The notes below the pieces were generated by a model. That model had not been told where the DNA came from. It did no database searches and saw only the letters and a program-made list of their open reading frames with translations. Made by a program: the position numbers and the translations under genes. A DNA stretch of 64,000 bases, taken from assembly GCA_031213475.1 (NCBI GenBank), contig JARUPZ010000019.1, forward strand, positions 9,702,698 through 9,766,697, given 5' to 3'. This DNA comes from Nereocystis luetkeana (lineage: Eukaryota > Sar > Phaeophyceae > Laminariales > Laminariaceae). This document shows positions 1 to 22,786 of this stretch, piece by piece. Every line of letters starts with the position of its first letter. Position 1 is the stretch's first letter.

Positions 1-1125
1 TCTGAGAGCAAGGACGCTTGACAGCACAGCCCACACCAGCTGCAAATCAGCTGGACATTCCACGCCCGCCTGTGTCGCCGGTCTCCAGTGCTCGTACAAA
101 GCCATTGACCGCACGCCACCGCACAGCAACAGGCCATGCCTTGCGAAGTTCATCGACATCATCAACAGCAAGTAGCAGTAGCAGCCCCGCCGAGCGAGGA
201 TCAGCAGTAACCGCGGCAGCAGCGCACGCCGAGCGCTGGTCAGCAGAGACAGCCCATGCCCGGTGACGATCATCTACCTGCAGCAGGCCATGCCCGGTGA
301 CGATCATCTACCTGCAGCAGGCCATGCCCGGCGACGATCCCGCCCGTGTTACCGCGTCAGCTGCAACAGCAGCAGCTATGAAGGTTGTTGCTCAAATGAC
401 TGCTCACAAAAACAATCGTACCTGGTACGTGCTTTGTACGGTTTGTACGATTGAGCATTGAAAAATAAAACAATCGACACACCCAAAGCAAGCCACCACC
501 ATTCTGATTTAGTGGGAGATTTGTTTCTTGAGCTCCAAAGTGACATTTTTTGGGAGTAGATTTCTCCTCTGCAAGAATGTGGATTCCAGTACGGCTTGAT
601 ATGCTCGGTAGCCTAAAATCCAAAACCATGTACAGTACTACTGTTTCATTGTCTTGAATTCAAAGAGACAACTCTAACCGCGTCAGAACGCGTCAAAAAC
701 AAGTGACTTTTTTGGCCAGTTCTCTCCCCAGTTTTGAGTCTTACTGACAGATGTTCAAGTATTGCCATCCCGACAACCACTTTACAGCCATGTCTACGGT
801 GTAAGCAAGAGCAAAGCTCGCCTCTAGCCAGAGTAACTGTCGTACAAAGATCGCGTGTATGTAGTGTTTGATCCAGATACTCCGGAAAAAATGATTTCCG
901 GACATACTTGTACTATTATTCATTCACGTGAACTGGTCGTTTCGGAAAATTGAGGCATGTTATTGGGGCTGAACTTGCGTGATCGACACCCCTAACAGTA
1001 CCCGCCCTCTGTTAAGAAACCAGGATGGTGGCCCAGAGGCTGGATTCAGTATCTGATAATGGGTATTGCGCACTAACTTCCGTAAGGCCGCTCCCGAATT
1101 TCTAACCGTATTCCGCCAGAACTTT
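1..1125. other. Left-edge spacer downstream of the kinase gene
   Basis: No coding region is supported here. The first 350 bases are GC-rich with serine- and alanine-rich chance frames and a short tandem repeat. The rest is AT-richer, with no splice-framed exon that I recognise. The part next to 1126 probably contains the 3' untranslated region of the kinase gene. Confidence 0.5.
254..340. repeat. 34-bp tandem repeat, about 2.5 copies
   Basis: The unit begins CCATGCCCGGTGACGATCAT and recurs at 254, 288 and 322. The first two copies are essentially identical and the third is partial. It lies in non-coding sequence. Confidence 0.9.
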
Positions 1126-11292
<10,167 letters not shown>

Positions 11293-12603
11293 GTCGACCC
11301 CCCTGACTAGACGTATGCCAAGCTAACTCTAATAGTCTGCCGTGCCCTTTCCAAACCTGTGCTTCAAGCCCCCCGCGCTAGTTTCGTCTCCGTGGGAGAG
11401 CGTTCGGAGAATCTCGGTCGTGAGATAGAAGCAACAATTAGACAAAGATATCGCCCGGACCTCGACAAGGCGGGGCCCTCCACCTTCACCACGGCACGCG
11501 GCACTCGTCAACCGAGAGACGCTATGTCCTGCTAGCTACCGTACATGAGGGAGGGGCGGGTTCGCCGATCCGTCAAGACCTCTCTCATGGTTGCCAACAC
11601 AGGGACAATTAGGGCTAATCCCGATTAGGTACACCGCCTTCCAAGGTGACACCGATTGGCGCAATGATCTCTTTCAACTTTCAACGTCGGGAGCATCTTC
11701 TATATAAAACATCCGTGAAGCTTTGATTCTAGCCATCTCTGCTTGGACACGCTATTTTCGACCAGCCGGTGGAACGTTTCTGCTGGTTCGGTGCCTGATC
11801 CTGCTCTGCTCGTGGATGGAAGGGTGGGTGCTGAACGGTGAGACGACTGATACGCTGGTACACAAACAAACACTCCCAGTACCACTGGTACCTCTGGTAT
11901 GTGTGTCACATTGGCGTGTCTTGAAAGCTTAGGTGGCACCTCTGCGTCGCTCTCTACTTTTTGCGGCGAAGGGTCGTTGCAGGCTACCGAGCCATGTCTA
12001 CTGGCTGAGAGAGGTCGATGCGCGTCAAAGTTGCCGTCGCTGCTGCTTCCCATCTTCCGTGCTGGTGAATGAGCGTTCGGTGGTTACAATCTGCGGCTAA
12101 TTAGGGTGTATAATATTTAATACCAGGTACCTGGTACCTGGTAGGTGCTTGAACATGATCACTCTCACACCCCAATTTACTTGTTTGGCAAGGGTACCTC
12201 GAGTTTTTTCAGGGCAACCCGAAAGTGCGCTGCACTGCTGCCGCGTTGTAACCATTCCCGTGGATAACCATTCCCGTCGATTCTCCATACCCCGACATCG
12301 TTCTGTCCAACAGACGAGCTGAACGGAGGTAACGGACTTAACGCTTAGTCTCCGGACACTAGGCGTTGGATTGGACGAACATACGAAAGGATAAGCACTC
12401 GTGGGTTTCTCCTCGTCAGCAGCGGTAGCAGCAGGTAGCAGTTGGCCTGCTGGTTTTGCCACCCTCCCGCACAGCACGCTCCTCGGGGACACGCGCCTCG
12501 AGGCCTCTGCGCGACCATGCGCAGACTACGCGTGGACACGAGTACGGCATTGGCGGCTACTTCAGCCTACGGTTCATCAAAGCCTCGAAGAAAAACCATA
12601 TCC
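11293..12603. promoter_or_regulatory. Divergent spacer between YAK1 and the first CYP97 gene
   Basis: About 1.3 kb separates the two proposed start codons, which point away from each other, so both promoters should lie here. I see no clear TATA box. The stretch contains TACCAGGTACCTGGTA-type motifs near 12120 and a chance frame in 11700-12053 that I do not accept as a gene. 5' untranslated exons could be present but cannot be recognised by eye. Confidence 0.5.
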
Positions 12604-15600
12604 ATGATGGGCCGCGGGACGGGCAAATGCCTCTTCATCGCGGCTGGAGGCCTCCTCTTGACAAGGTGTTTGGCCTTCCACATACCTCTCATGCCTCCGG
12701 TGCCTGGGACACGTGGGCGCCACCGGTGTTGGGGCCCTCCCTGCTCTCGCGCCACCAGGCTACCTGAGCAAACGACCGTGGCAACGGTCATAGAGGACGA
12801 CCGGCCGGCAGACACGAGCGCTGTTCTGGATGATCTTGCTCGCGGGGACATGGGGTGGGAGGGTCACGAGTACGGCTTCGACTGGTACTTGGAGCAGGCG
12901 AGGCGAGGGATGTCGGAAGGCGGCGGAGGCTTTGCCCCTCTGCGGATGACGTTCTGGCGGCCGGAGGAGGAGGCGGAGGAGCTCAGCCCCTGGGACACGG
13001 TGTATATTATTTTGCGCAACCTGGGGCAGATGGTGGGGCTGCCCTCGGTGGACAACGCTCCGGTGGCGAAAATCGAAAAGTACACCGGGAGCTGGCTGAC
13101 TTTCCTGCAGAAGGTGTCGAACGGCCGCCTCGAGGACCTCGCCGGAGGGCCGCTTTTCCTCATGCTTGAGAAGTACTTCTTAGCTGAAGGTGCGAGAGGA
13201 ATGTTTCGTGTGTTCTCGGTCGGAAAGGGTTTGGTGGTCTTGCGTGGGTCGGTGTTACGGTGGCCTGCGGCGATCGGTGGTTAAAATGCCAACTACCCTC
13301 CACGTTGATGTTTTGTTCCAGTCGAGGCCCTGCCCGAAAGCGTCGTGCATAGTCTAGAGCATGACAGCAGCTTTACCTCCCTCGTGATTCTACTGCTTTG
13401 TTCCTTTCAGCGGTTTTTTCCGTCGTTGTCGTCATGTTGTAATCTGACTGTTTTTGCGTACGAGGTATCATTATCGTGCGACGCTATGCTGGTGATTGCC
13501 TTCGGAAGTTAGGGTCATTGCCATGTACGTAGACAGTCTGCCAGGTCAGCGTTGGTCACCACGGCGTCGGCGGCATCCCTCCAATACAATGCTGCACCTG
13601 GTACTCGTGTATCAGGTATGCATGAATGCGTATTTGGACGCAGTTGTGCGGTTATCCTCCTCCTACAGATAATATTGCGGTTCAGCGCGCGGCGTGACAA
13701 CGTAACAACGCGAGGGCAACCGCTTTTCGAACTGAAAATCAGAAGCACATGTTCTTTCGTTTCTTTTTGAATATCCCGTGGTGGGCGCTTTTATATTTGC
13801 GACGACAAAAAGATGAACGATTTGGTACACGGAAGTATACCGGTAACAAAGCAGATCTCTTGTGTGTATGACTGCTCTACGATATAATGCCAGGTACTCC
13901 GGTAGTGCCTACATAGACAGGAGCTCCACACAGAATGAAAATGACAGCTGAAAGATTTTGATCCGCCACGGCTCTCCGAGTTCCATGAATGCCGCCGTTT
14001 GTCGCCGGCGCTGTACGTACAGCGTTTTTGTTGAGCTCGAGCGATTACCGAGGTAGACTTCGTATGAAATCGATCTCGATCTGTAGTATCAACCAATCTC
14101 GTAAAATAGCCGGATGTTAGCACACCGAGCCGACGTCAGAGTGAAAACGGGAAGTTGATGCTGACTGCGAAACGACTCAACACCGCAAGCACCTGGTGCC
14201 TGATGCGGTACTCGCTTCCTCTCACCGCCTGTGGTATATTCGTGGCGTACAGAGTACAGAGCACTGCTGCTGCTGTTGGTCACTGAACCGTCCACCATCC
14301 ACCCGGATCTTGTTTTTTCCCGAGTTCCGGCGGGGCTTTCATTTTTTGCACAACGTTCGTGGTGTGTCGTGAACGCAGCTCCTTTAATATATATTGTCTG
14401 AAGCTACGTATAGCTGCTGTCTTACTTTGGACACGAAGGAAAGGGAATCAGTTGCGAGGTGTCGTTCTATTTATTAATGCAAGCATATCTCCCCGGACGG
14501 TATTTCTTCGAATATTTATACATGATGAGCTGTAGGAGCTTGGAGACAGCTAAACACTACTGCTGTATGTTTCTCCTGCCAAGACCCGGGGCCCGGATTT
14601 TTAGCTAGTGTTGGTGTCGAATTGTCAGACAACAGCAGTAGTATTAGTACCTGGTAGTGGGATACTCGTACAGTAGTCGTCAGCTCTTTAGCGTCATGTA
14701 CCGTTGAACGGCCACATATCAAATATATGACAGCATGACACATATCAACTACAGCGGTCCTGATCAAATATGCTACCTACAGATACTGTGGCCGAAGGCC
14801 TCATGTGGCCTTTGTATACTTCTTTCAATGTATAGGCGGTCAGTCAAGGGGTATACTTCTTTCAATGTATAGGCGGTCAGTCAAGGGATCTGCAACAAAT
14901 ATTACATTTGGTCCTGGTGGCAGATCCATCACGTCTTTGTCACCTGCTTCTCGTTGCTCATTGCCTCACGACCTTGCCTCCTGCCGTTTCCTGTTTTCTT
15001 CGCCCCCCCCCCCCCCCCCCCGCACGACTCCCACGACAAAAAACGAAACGTTTTCGTTGTGAAAAGGCCCGGTGTATAAGTTGGCGTTTGGTCCACGGTC
15101 GTTCATCGTTGTGTCGGACCCGGTGATGGCGAAGCACGTGCTCAAGTCTAAAGTGGGGGACTACGACAAGGGGGTGCTCGCGACGGTAAGTGGCGTAATA
15201 AGTCGGTGGGTGCTTTGGCTGAGCAGGGTCTGGCGTGTACGTTGAATTGAACGTGTTTCCTCACGTCTACGGCTTTTCTTTGGCCCTTTTGCAACAACTA
15301 AGTCATATTAATAGTTGTAGTATCTGCATCCTAGTTTTACCTGATGTTCCCATTACTGCGGCACTCGGCAGTATTTGTTGTACAGAGTGGTGTCACTATT
15401 TATATGGTTTACAAGGCGCTTCGCTCCACGGGCGGCCTACGCCGCCCGCTACGCTCGCTCAGGAAGGAAAAAAGTACATCAAATTATGCGAAGCGAACAG
15501 AGGTCCACGATTGAGTTTAGTGTTTTCAAGGATCGTAATTGCAAACCGGCGACTTGATAATGCCAAGAGTCCCGCCGCCATGCTTCAGGAAAAATCAGCT

Positions 15601-18600
15601 CCGACGTCAGCTTGGATGCCACATATACGCTTCGCGTCGCGGATGTCGTACGTACGTACATACACCCCAGGTAGGGTACTACTGTCTGTACTTATTTTCT
15701 TCTTTCGATATGCTCTATGTCTGTACTGTATGTACGAAGAAAGCGAAAGCACAGCACGGCACAGCAGCAAAAACAATGAAAATGAAACCGAAAACTCGGA
15801 AAGGAAAAAAAATCCCCGTCCCCTCTCGTGTAATATTTTTCTGCCTGATTGGAACACCTTACACCCGGTCGAAAAAAAAAAAAAAAAAACGCACAGGAGA
15901 GCTTCTCTCTCAGCCTCGTACGCCGCCCGCCCCTCTCGCGACCACCTCGCTACCGATTCGGTCCGGGTAAAGCTTTTATCACTCTCTGCCACAATCAGCC
16001 CCGTCGCCCGCCCCGCGTGAAGCCCGGTGCTCACCGTGGCCGTCGTTCGCCAGCTCGATAACGTTGGTGTTCAAACTGCACACCTCCCTCTTTCAACTTC
16101 AGCGTGGTCGCAAAAATAAGCACCGCTTGTATATTATCTTGCCCTCCCGAACGACCTTTATAAACTCGTACATACTCTATCAACAATCATAAATCGAAGC
16201 CAGACAAAGCCCGTTCATGCATCCCTCGTGTCTCGAGGCACACGCGACGCCTAGGCACGAAAGCGGCGACCGCGCTCCTTGCAACCCCCCCTCTACCCGC
16301 CAGCACCCGCTGGCACCCGCGACGGTGCCGGGTCCTCCCGCGATGCCGTGCTCGGAGAACACGCACGCACACGAAACAAAAGAAGAAAAAAGGAAGAAAT
16401 GACCGAGAAGACAAAGAACTGCTGGAAAGGTCCGGCAAGTAATGAAAGGAGGCGGTTTGGAAGTGGGAGCTCAGAGAGACCAGGGATGCACCAACCGAGC
16501 ACGCTCAGGGGTTGTGATCTAAGTATGTAGTTCTACTATTCTGCTATATTGTTGCCTGGTACTTGGTACCTGGTACGATATATATATATTTTTTTACTCG
16601 TACTTGTTTTATTGTATAGTGTTAGAGGTAGCTCTCGCTCGTTGTTGAGCGTGATGTCGTGTGGGGAGTTATCTCCGTTTTTTTTGTTGGGAGCCATGGG
16701 CTGCTGCTGCTGCTGTTGCTACCGTACTGAACGTAGGCCAAAACGGAAAGGGGTCTGACTTGTCCCCTCTTCTCATTAATACTTGTGTTGCACGAGTACC
16801 GGAGTACACACCCAGAGTAGTTGCACGGAATTCAAAAGGTTTCGAGGTGTAGATATAGGACATAGAAGACCATACATTTCAGCTACTAATAATGCGGACT
16901 GGCAGCTGTGGGTTATCTGATGTCGTATACCCTGGTATATACTAATAGTATTACTAGCGAATATTGGACCCTGGTAAGGGCGCGAGCAGCGAGCAGTCAT
17001 CGCGATAAACGCTAACAAGCATGGGGGAACCCCCGCAGCATGCTCCTCATGCTTTCCGAGTGTGTTTTCTCGTATTTTCGTTCCGGCTTATCTTAAGGCT
17101 CTACACAGTGTATTTCAAGGTACCTGGTATTGGTGTTCTTATTTTTCATCGTAGTGTGCCGAGTAGTGCCGAGTAGTTTTACGAGTAGCTGTCTTGTTTC
17201 GCTCTTCTCGCGTTATTTAGAACCAGATAGTTTTTTCCGCGAGGAACGGTTCGCTGCTAGTTTTCTGCCGCTACATGTGCCTGCGGTATCGGCATGGCAG
17301 CGGCGCCAACGTGGCCTCCTCCTCCCCACGTGCCACAGCCTGCTTCCCAGCACCCCACAGCCTGCTTCCCAGCACTCCACAACCTGCCCCGTAGGATGTT
17401 TTTTTTTATGGTCACTTTTACTTTCCAGCTCAACCCCTTTAGAACCGCAGTCCCGTTTTGGGGACAAACTACTTGAAAATTGAGTGGTTTGTCCCCAAAA
17501 CGGGACTGCGGTTCCCTTAACTCGTAGGAGGTATCACCCTCATTAGTATACATCCGCGAAGAGTTGAGCCAACATGATCCCGCCCCTCCCACTTACAGAT
17601 CCTGGAGCCGATCATGGGGAAAGGGTTGATTCCGGCGGACCCGGAGACATGGAAGATTCGGAGGCGCGCGATCGTGCCGGGCTTCCACAAGGCGTGGCTG
17701 AACCGCATGATGCGACTGTTCGCTGAGTGCGCCGACACGTTGGTGGTGGAGGCCGAGGAGGCGGCGAAAACGGGGGAGGTACTGGACATGGAGGAGAAGT
17801 TTTGCTCGCTCTCGCTCGACATCATCGGGCGCGCGGTGTTCAACTACGACTTCGGCTCAGTGAGCGACGAGTCGCCCGTGATCAAGGCCGTGTACCGGGT
17901 GCTGCGGGAGGCGGAGCACCGGTCGAGTTCCTTCATACCTTACTGGAAGGTGGGTGTGATGGTGGCCGTGGCCTGCCGCGGGGGAGCTGTTGCGTTTGGT
18001 TTGTTATGTCTTTTGGGGGGGGGAGGGAGTGGAATCGAGCGATCCGACGCGCCTCTATTCTCGGAGGTTCTCCCTCCGATCATTGGTCGGTTCGGTGATG
18101 TGATACCCGCAGGCAAACAGTAATGTATTCCTCGATCGGTTTTGCTAGACTTCCCCCAGGAAGGCGTGTTTTTTGTGTAATCCTAGCGCTGACCCCCTAC
18201 GCGTAGCGCGTTCCGAATTCGGAAGACTTTGTTGACTCAGAAAACGCGGCGCTAGTTTGTTGCCATCAGGAGATATTTTTCGTTTGGTTGGAGCGCTCAT
18301 CCCTTGCCTATTCCGATTTTGTGGAAGGGTGATTTGTACCGTTATTGCAACGCTGCCTGATTCCTGGACTACACTTTTCGTTACGCCATTCACCCCACGC
18401 TTTTGTTGGATGTGGGTAGTGTGGTAGGTGAAGAAAATAGCTGTAGATGAGTGTTTGCCGCACCCGGTGCGTGTTTCGTGTTGCGCGCTCCCTTTTTTTA
18501 TGGGGAGCCGTATGATACCCGGCCATGCTGAGAGTTGTACGACAGTTGTTCTTACCGCCTTTTGGTCCCGCCCGCCACTCTTCGCCCCTCCTCTCCCCGT

Positions 18601-19736
18601 CCCTAACACGGCAGCTCCCGTTCGCGAACAAGTGGATAGATAGCCAAGTCGAATTTTCTCGAGACTTAAGTCTCTTGAACGATGTGCTGGACGAGCTCAT
18701 CCAGAAGGCGCTGGACACGCAGCAGACGGCGGACGTGGAGGAGCTGGAGCAGCGCGACCTCGACGCGATGGAAGACCCGAGCCTGCTCCGCTTCCTCATC
18801 GACATGCGTGGGGAGGACACGACGAGCAAGCAGCTCCGCGACGACCTGATGACGATGTTGATCGCGGGCCACGAGACGACCTCGGCTGTGCTGACCTGGA
18901 CGCTGTTCAACCTCGTGCAGAACCCGGAGTACCTGGCCAAGGTCCACGCAGAGATTGACGCGTGCATGGGCCCCGTCGGGAGCCACACCCCCACGTTCGA
19001 CGAGCTCCCGGACCTTCTCTACACCCGGCTTGCATTGGTAGAAGCCCTCAGACTTTACCCGGAGCCTCCGGTTATCATCCGACGAGCGCTGAAGGAGACG
19101 GAGCTGCCGCAGGGGGGAGCGGCAGGCCCCGTTAGGCTAATCAAAGGCACGGACGTTTTTATTTCCACGTGGAACCTCCACCGCAGCGCCGAGCTGTGGG
19201 ACCGACCCGCGGAGTACCATCCGGAACGGTTTTTGAAGGAGTTCCGCAACGAACGTGTGCTTGGCTGGAAGGGGTTCACCCCGAAAATGGCGGGAGGGTT
19301 GTACCCCAGCGAGGTGGACGGTGACTTTTCCTTCTTGCCGTTTGGCGGAGGAAACCGTAAGTGCGTGGGGGATCAGTTCGCTATGATGGAGGCCACGGTG
19401 ACGCTGGCGATGATGCTCAAGAAGCTGGACTTCACCATGGTTGGAACACCGGAGGATGTGGGCATGGTGACGGGCGCCACCATCCACACCAAGAACGGGC
19501 TCAAAATGACGGTAGCGTTGCGACCCCCCTCAGCGCCGGTAGTCAACGGTCACGGCGTCAACGGTCACGGTGCCAACGGGTCGGGGTTGAGCGGGGCGGC
19601 GGCGGCCGCGAGGGCGGCGTCGAAAGCGGCGACGAATGCGGTCGGGTCGAGTCGCACTGACCCATCAACCGCAGCCAAGGTCGAAACCATGCCGATTGGT
19701 GACGTGACTGCGGGTAAGGGCAAGTGCCCGATGTAG
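12604..19736 (+). CDS. CYP97: CYP97-family cytochrome P450, plastid-targeted (copy 1)
   Basis: Four exons: 12604-13189, 15067-15185, 17599-17949, 18615-19736 (2178 nt, 725 aa). It is probably a heme monooxygenase hydroxylating carotene rings in the plastid (CYP97 family: LUT1/LUT5 of plants). Evidence: the CYP97-like block [19 protein letters not shown]-helix AGHETT (about 436-441), ExxR as EALR (495-498), PERF (555-558), and the heme loop [10 protein letters not shown] with Cys602. The N-terminus [21 protein letters not shown] followed by CLAFHIP looks like a signal peptide with a cleavage-site Phe, as in bipartite plastid presequences of secondary algae. Longer in-frame ATGs exist upstream (12442, 12517); I chose 12604 because the signal peptide starts there. 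The C-terminus has an NGHG-repeat and Ala-rich tail not typical of P450s. The CYP97 subfamily is not assigned. Confidence 0.9.
14814..14887. repeat. 37-bp tandem duplication in CYP97 copy 1 intron 1
   Basis: Two perfect or near-perfect adjacent copies of a 37-bp unit beginning GTATACTTCTTTCAATGTAT, at 14814 and 14851. A long C run follows near 15003-15020, shortly before exon 2. Confidence 0.9.
17405..17550 (+). repeat. Exon-like dispersed repeat, copy interrupted by a foldback element
   Basis: The sequence TCACTTTTACTTTCCAGCTC and, 85 bp further on, AACTCGTAGGAGG match the continuous repeat copies near 35.6 kb and 58.1 kb. Here they are split by the palindromic element at 17434-17518. It lies in intron 2 of CYP97 copy 1, in sense orientation. 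Confidence 0.7.
17434..17518. mobile_element. TTAA-type palindromic MITE (family A), copy 1
   Basis: The element is a near-complete palindrome: the left arm has AGAACCGCAGTCCCGTTTTG and the right arm is its reverse complement, with a few bases of loop. It sits inside another repeat, whose uninterrupted copies show the empty site, so the insertion is directly visible. There is no coding capacity. The TTAA preference is judged from the other two copies; here the left flank is TCAA and the right flank TTAA. Confidence 0.8.
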
Positions 19737-22700
19737 CGTGGCGTCTGCTAGGCTGGAAGAGGGAGAAGGCGCCACATGATCGTGCCAAATTCAAAATATT
19801 CGGCAGCAGCGTTGCCACACCAAACTTGTTTTTCTTCAGTTGATGGAATCAGATGTGCGCAGTTTGATTGGTGGCTCCAGTTGGCGCACTGTGCGCCTCC
19901 TGGAAAGGCACCGCGGGATCGTGACGATCCTAGGCCGCGTTGTTACCACATCAAACCCGTTGTTGTATTTCTTCCGTTAGTGGGTCTAGAGTGCTCAGTT
20001 CGATTGGTCGGTAGCATTTGCTAGCGTTCCGCGCACCTGGAGAGGAGAAACGCCTGCGCAGATATGTAGTGAGTTGTCATTGCTGTTCTTGTTTAGCAGT
20101 CCACTATAATCTCACCGCAAGCGCCCAAACATGGTTCGACACCGCGTTCATTGGGCCTCGCCGTTGTTTTTTTCGCGGTGGGTCCTCAAGGTCAGTATCC
20201 TCACGGTCGGTAGTGCCTGCCGCACTGGGGGGGAGGGCGGGCTGTCGCGAACGAACACGGCTCGGATGTCCCGCCCTTTCCATTGCCAATAGCGGTATAG
20301 TGCGTCGCCCGTCGTTCCAGAAGCTTACGGTTGGTGTTCCAGTTGCATTTATTTTACGGGGTTTTTCTCAAGAAGGGGATGATTGGCGCCCAGAGGTGAA
20401 GGGAGGGAGAAGACCAGGGGTTGGTGGAAGTAAAAAAAAAAAACAGAAACCGGTGGCGAGAGGTTTATCGTTTTTTCGTTGGGGGCTGTGGCCGCCGTGA
20501 TGCGCCAGCAGCAAGTAGTGGGCGTTCCGCCCTATTGTACGTTGCCGATCCACCCGTTTGCTTAGGTGGTCGCCATTTTTTTTCGGTGTTTTTCAGTAGT
20601 AGCGTTCTACGGTAGAGGACGGCTGTTGTTTTCTTTTCGTCCGACCGACCGGTGGTTGTTGTGAGGGCCGGTGATGATTTCGTGAGTTTTGGTATCGGTA
20701 GAAGTAGGTGCGGTACGGTACGGTACGGCACCGCCGCACGTCGATATCCGATGTTGAGGGAGGGAGGGAGAGGGGGAAGGGTCCGTCTTGTTCATTGTTT
20801 TTTTTTTTTTTTCATTTTTCATGTTTTGCGCCTTGCATGGATGTTCTAGAGGTAGTACAGATGGTGAAACCGTCAGACCGCTCCGAACGGTTCACACCTG
20901 CTCTCGAACGGCTGTCGATGGTATATTAGCTTTATTACGTAGCCGTGTTTGACACCCAAGTAATTGTCTATTGCCTGGTATATTTTCACGCGGCCTCACG
21001 TGTCGTTGGTTGTCACTTCCTCGACGAAATTTTAGTTCGTACCGGACAGTAAGATAACAAGCTACCAGATAAATGTTCGTTGATTTAAGTGGGGTCAGCG
21101 TTGAGTGAGAAAGGTTACCCGTTCCACAGAGCAGGATCGTTGTCCCAGGCTCTCGAGCAACCGAAGCGTTGATTTCGAGCTGTTTGCCACGAGGCGGTTG
21201 AATCCGATAACCGCGATGGGTACTTTTTTGGAGGCGTTACATCGTTGTGGGGTTACTGTTTTGTGGCGCTATGGACGCCTTACGGGGAAACTATATTGTG
21301 TACCTGGTACGTGCGGCTGGTACCGCGTACGTACGTACTTAGGGGGCTCGATGGTCTCGATTGCTACTTGAAAAGGGCAGCGAGTTTTGCCTTTTGTTGA
21401 CAACCTTGTGTATGTCTTTGGTGCGCTGATAGGCAAATTGTAATGTCCCGTAGAATACAAAATGAAGTACGAAGTAGGGTGGGTTGATCGGTGTGCATAT
21501 TGATCGACACAGAGTTAGTAGCCTCTCACGTGTGGAAAATTCCAGTATAAATGAAAAAAAAAAAAAACTGTGACGACGGACCAAAAAAACATGGGTAGAT
21601 GCAGTTTCATTTCAACACGCAGGTTATTCCTCAATATGTCCCGGGGCTTATTGCCACGTACACGGCATACCAGGAAATGGTGTTTTTGTGGCAGGCGATC
21701 CGGATCTAAACCCTCAGATATTACGATTAGTCGACTTGACGTCGACGGCTGATGGTACGCTTTCTTCATCAAGAAATGTAATTTTGTAGGTAAATGTTTT
21801 TCTTCGCCGCATAATTCCAACAGTAAATAAAAGTTGAAAAAAATGCTCGGGAGCGGACAAAATCCGAACGAGCCAAACATCTAAAATATCTGTTGCATCC
21901 TTTCTATCTCCAATCTTGCGTAGATTTGCCCGTACGGCGTAAGCGAGGTCGTGCACGTTGTCTTGTTGGCATACTCCTTGTGTGTAATGTCTCCGGTGCG
22001 CTGATTGGCGAACAGTAACGTCCCGTAGAATACGAAGAGGGGTGCGAGGAGAGGAGGGTGGGCCTGATCGGTCTGCGCGTTGATCGACACAGCAGTACAT
22101 GCATCAGTCCGCGTGGTGATTGCCAAAAATTATTTCTTTATTTTTAAACTGAAAAAAGTCGTGATGGCGGACAGAACAAATATTACTATTACTAGTGACG
22201 ACGGATTAAAAAAACGTCGTTTTGTCATGTTTCGCCGCATAATGGTGAAACACCAACATAACATGACAATGCTTCGTAGGAAGCGCCCTTCAAAAACGGA
22301 AAGAACAAAAGACAAACTTCAAATATTCCATCCTTAAACCTCCGTGTGCGTCCCATATCTCTCAAAACGCTGACGCCATGCTACATGCAAATCTCGAAAG
22401 CGGGTAGGGAGCGCAACATCAAGCAGCAGTAGCCGAAGCCAAGCGCGAAAAAAAAAAAAAAAAAAGTGTTGTGCAAAAGTAGGTGGGACGCCACTTAGCA
22501 TCGATGAAATCATGAGGCAATATTCGTTCGCGGGGGGAAATTCCCCAGCCTCAAAACTGACACTGGGGCGGCGGACTGAGTGTTTTCCACGATTCCATCA
22601 AAAGGACACAGGACGGCAGTTTCCATCACCAAAGAGGCAGGAGGCAAAGGGGTGAATATGTCCCCTCGTGTTGACGGGTACCGGTACATCATACCTGGTA

Positions 22701-22786
22701 GATGTTTCGAACAACGCGCAAGCCTGGGTACCCCTATACCTCCCCCTACCCCGAGTACCCCCCCCCTCCATGTAACAGTGCAGCCT
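19737..22786. other. Convergent spacer between the two CYP97 genes
   Basis: About 3 kb separates two stop codons facing each other. It should contain both 3' untranslated regions. I recognise no exon. It holds a direct duplication (listed separately), several homopolymer runs, and AT-rich sequence. Confidence 0.6.
21394..22220. repeat. Diverged direct duplication about 565 bp apart
   Basis: Two copies, about 21394-21610 and 21958-22220, share in order GGTGCGCTGAT, GTCCCGTAGAATAC, TTGATCGACACAG and GTGACGACGGA followed by an A run. They are clearly related but diverged and have no coding capacity. They could be remnants of one element or of a local tandem duplication. Confidence 0.7.
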
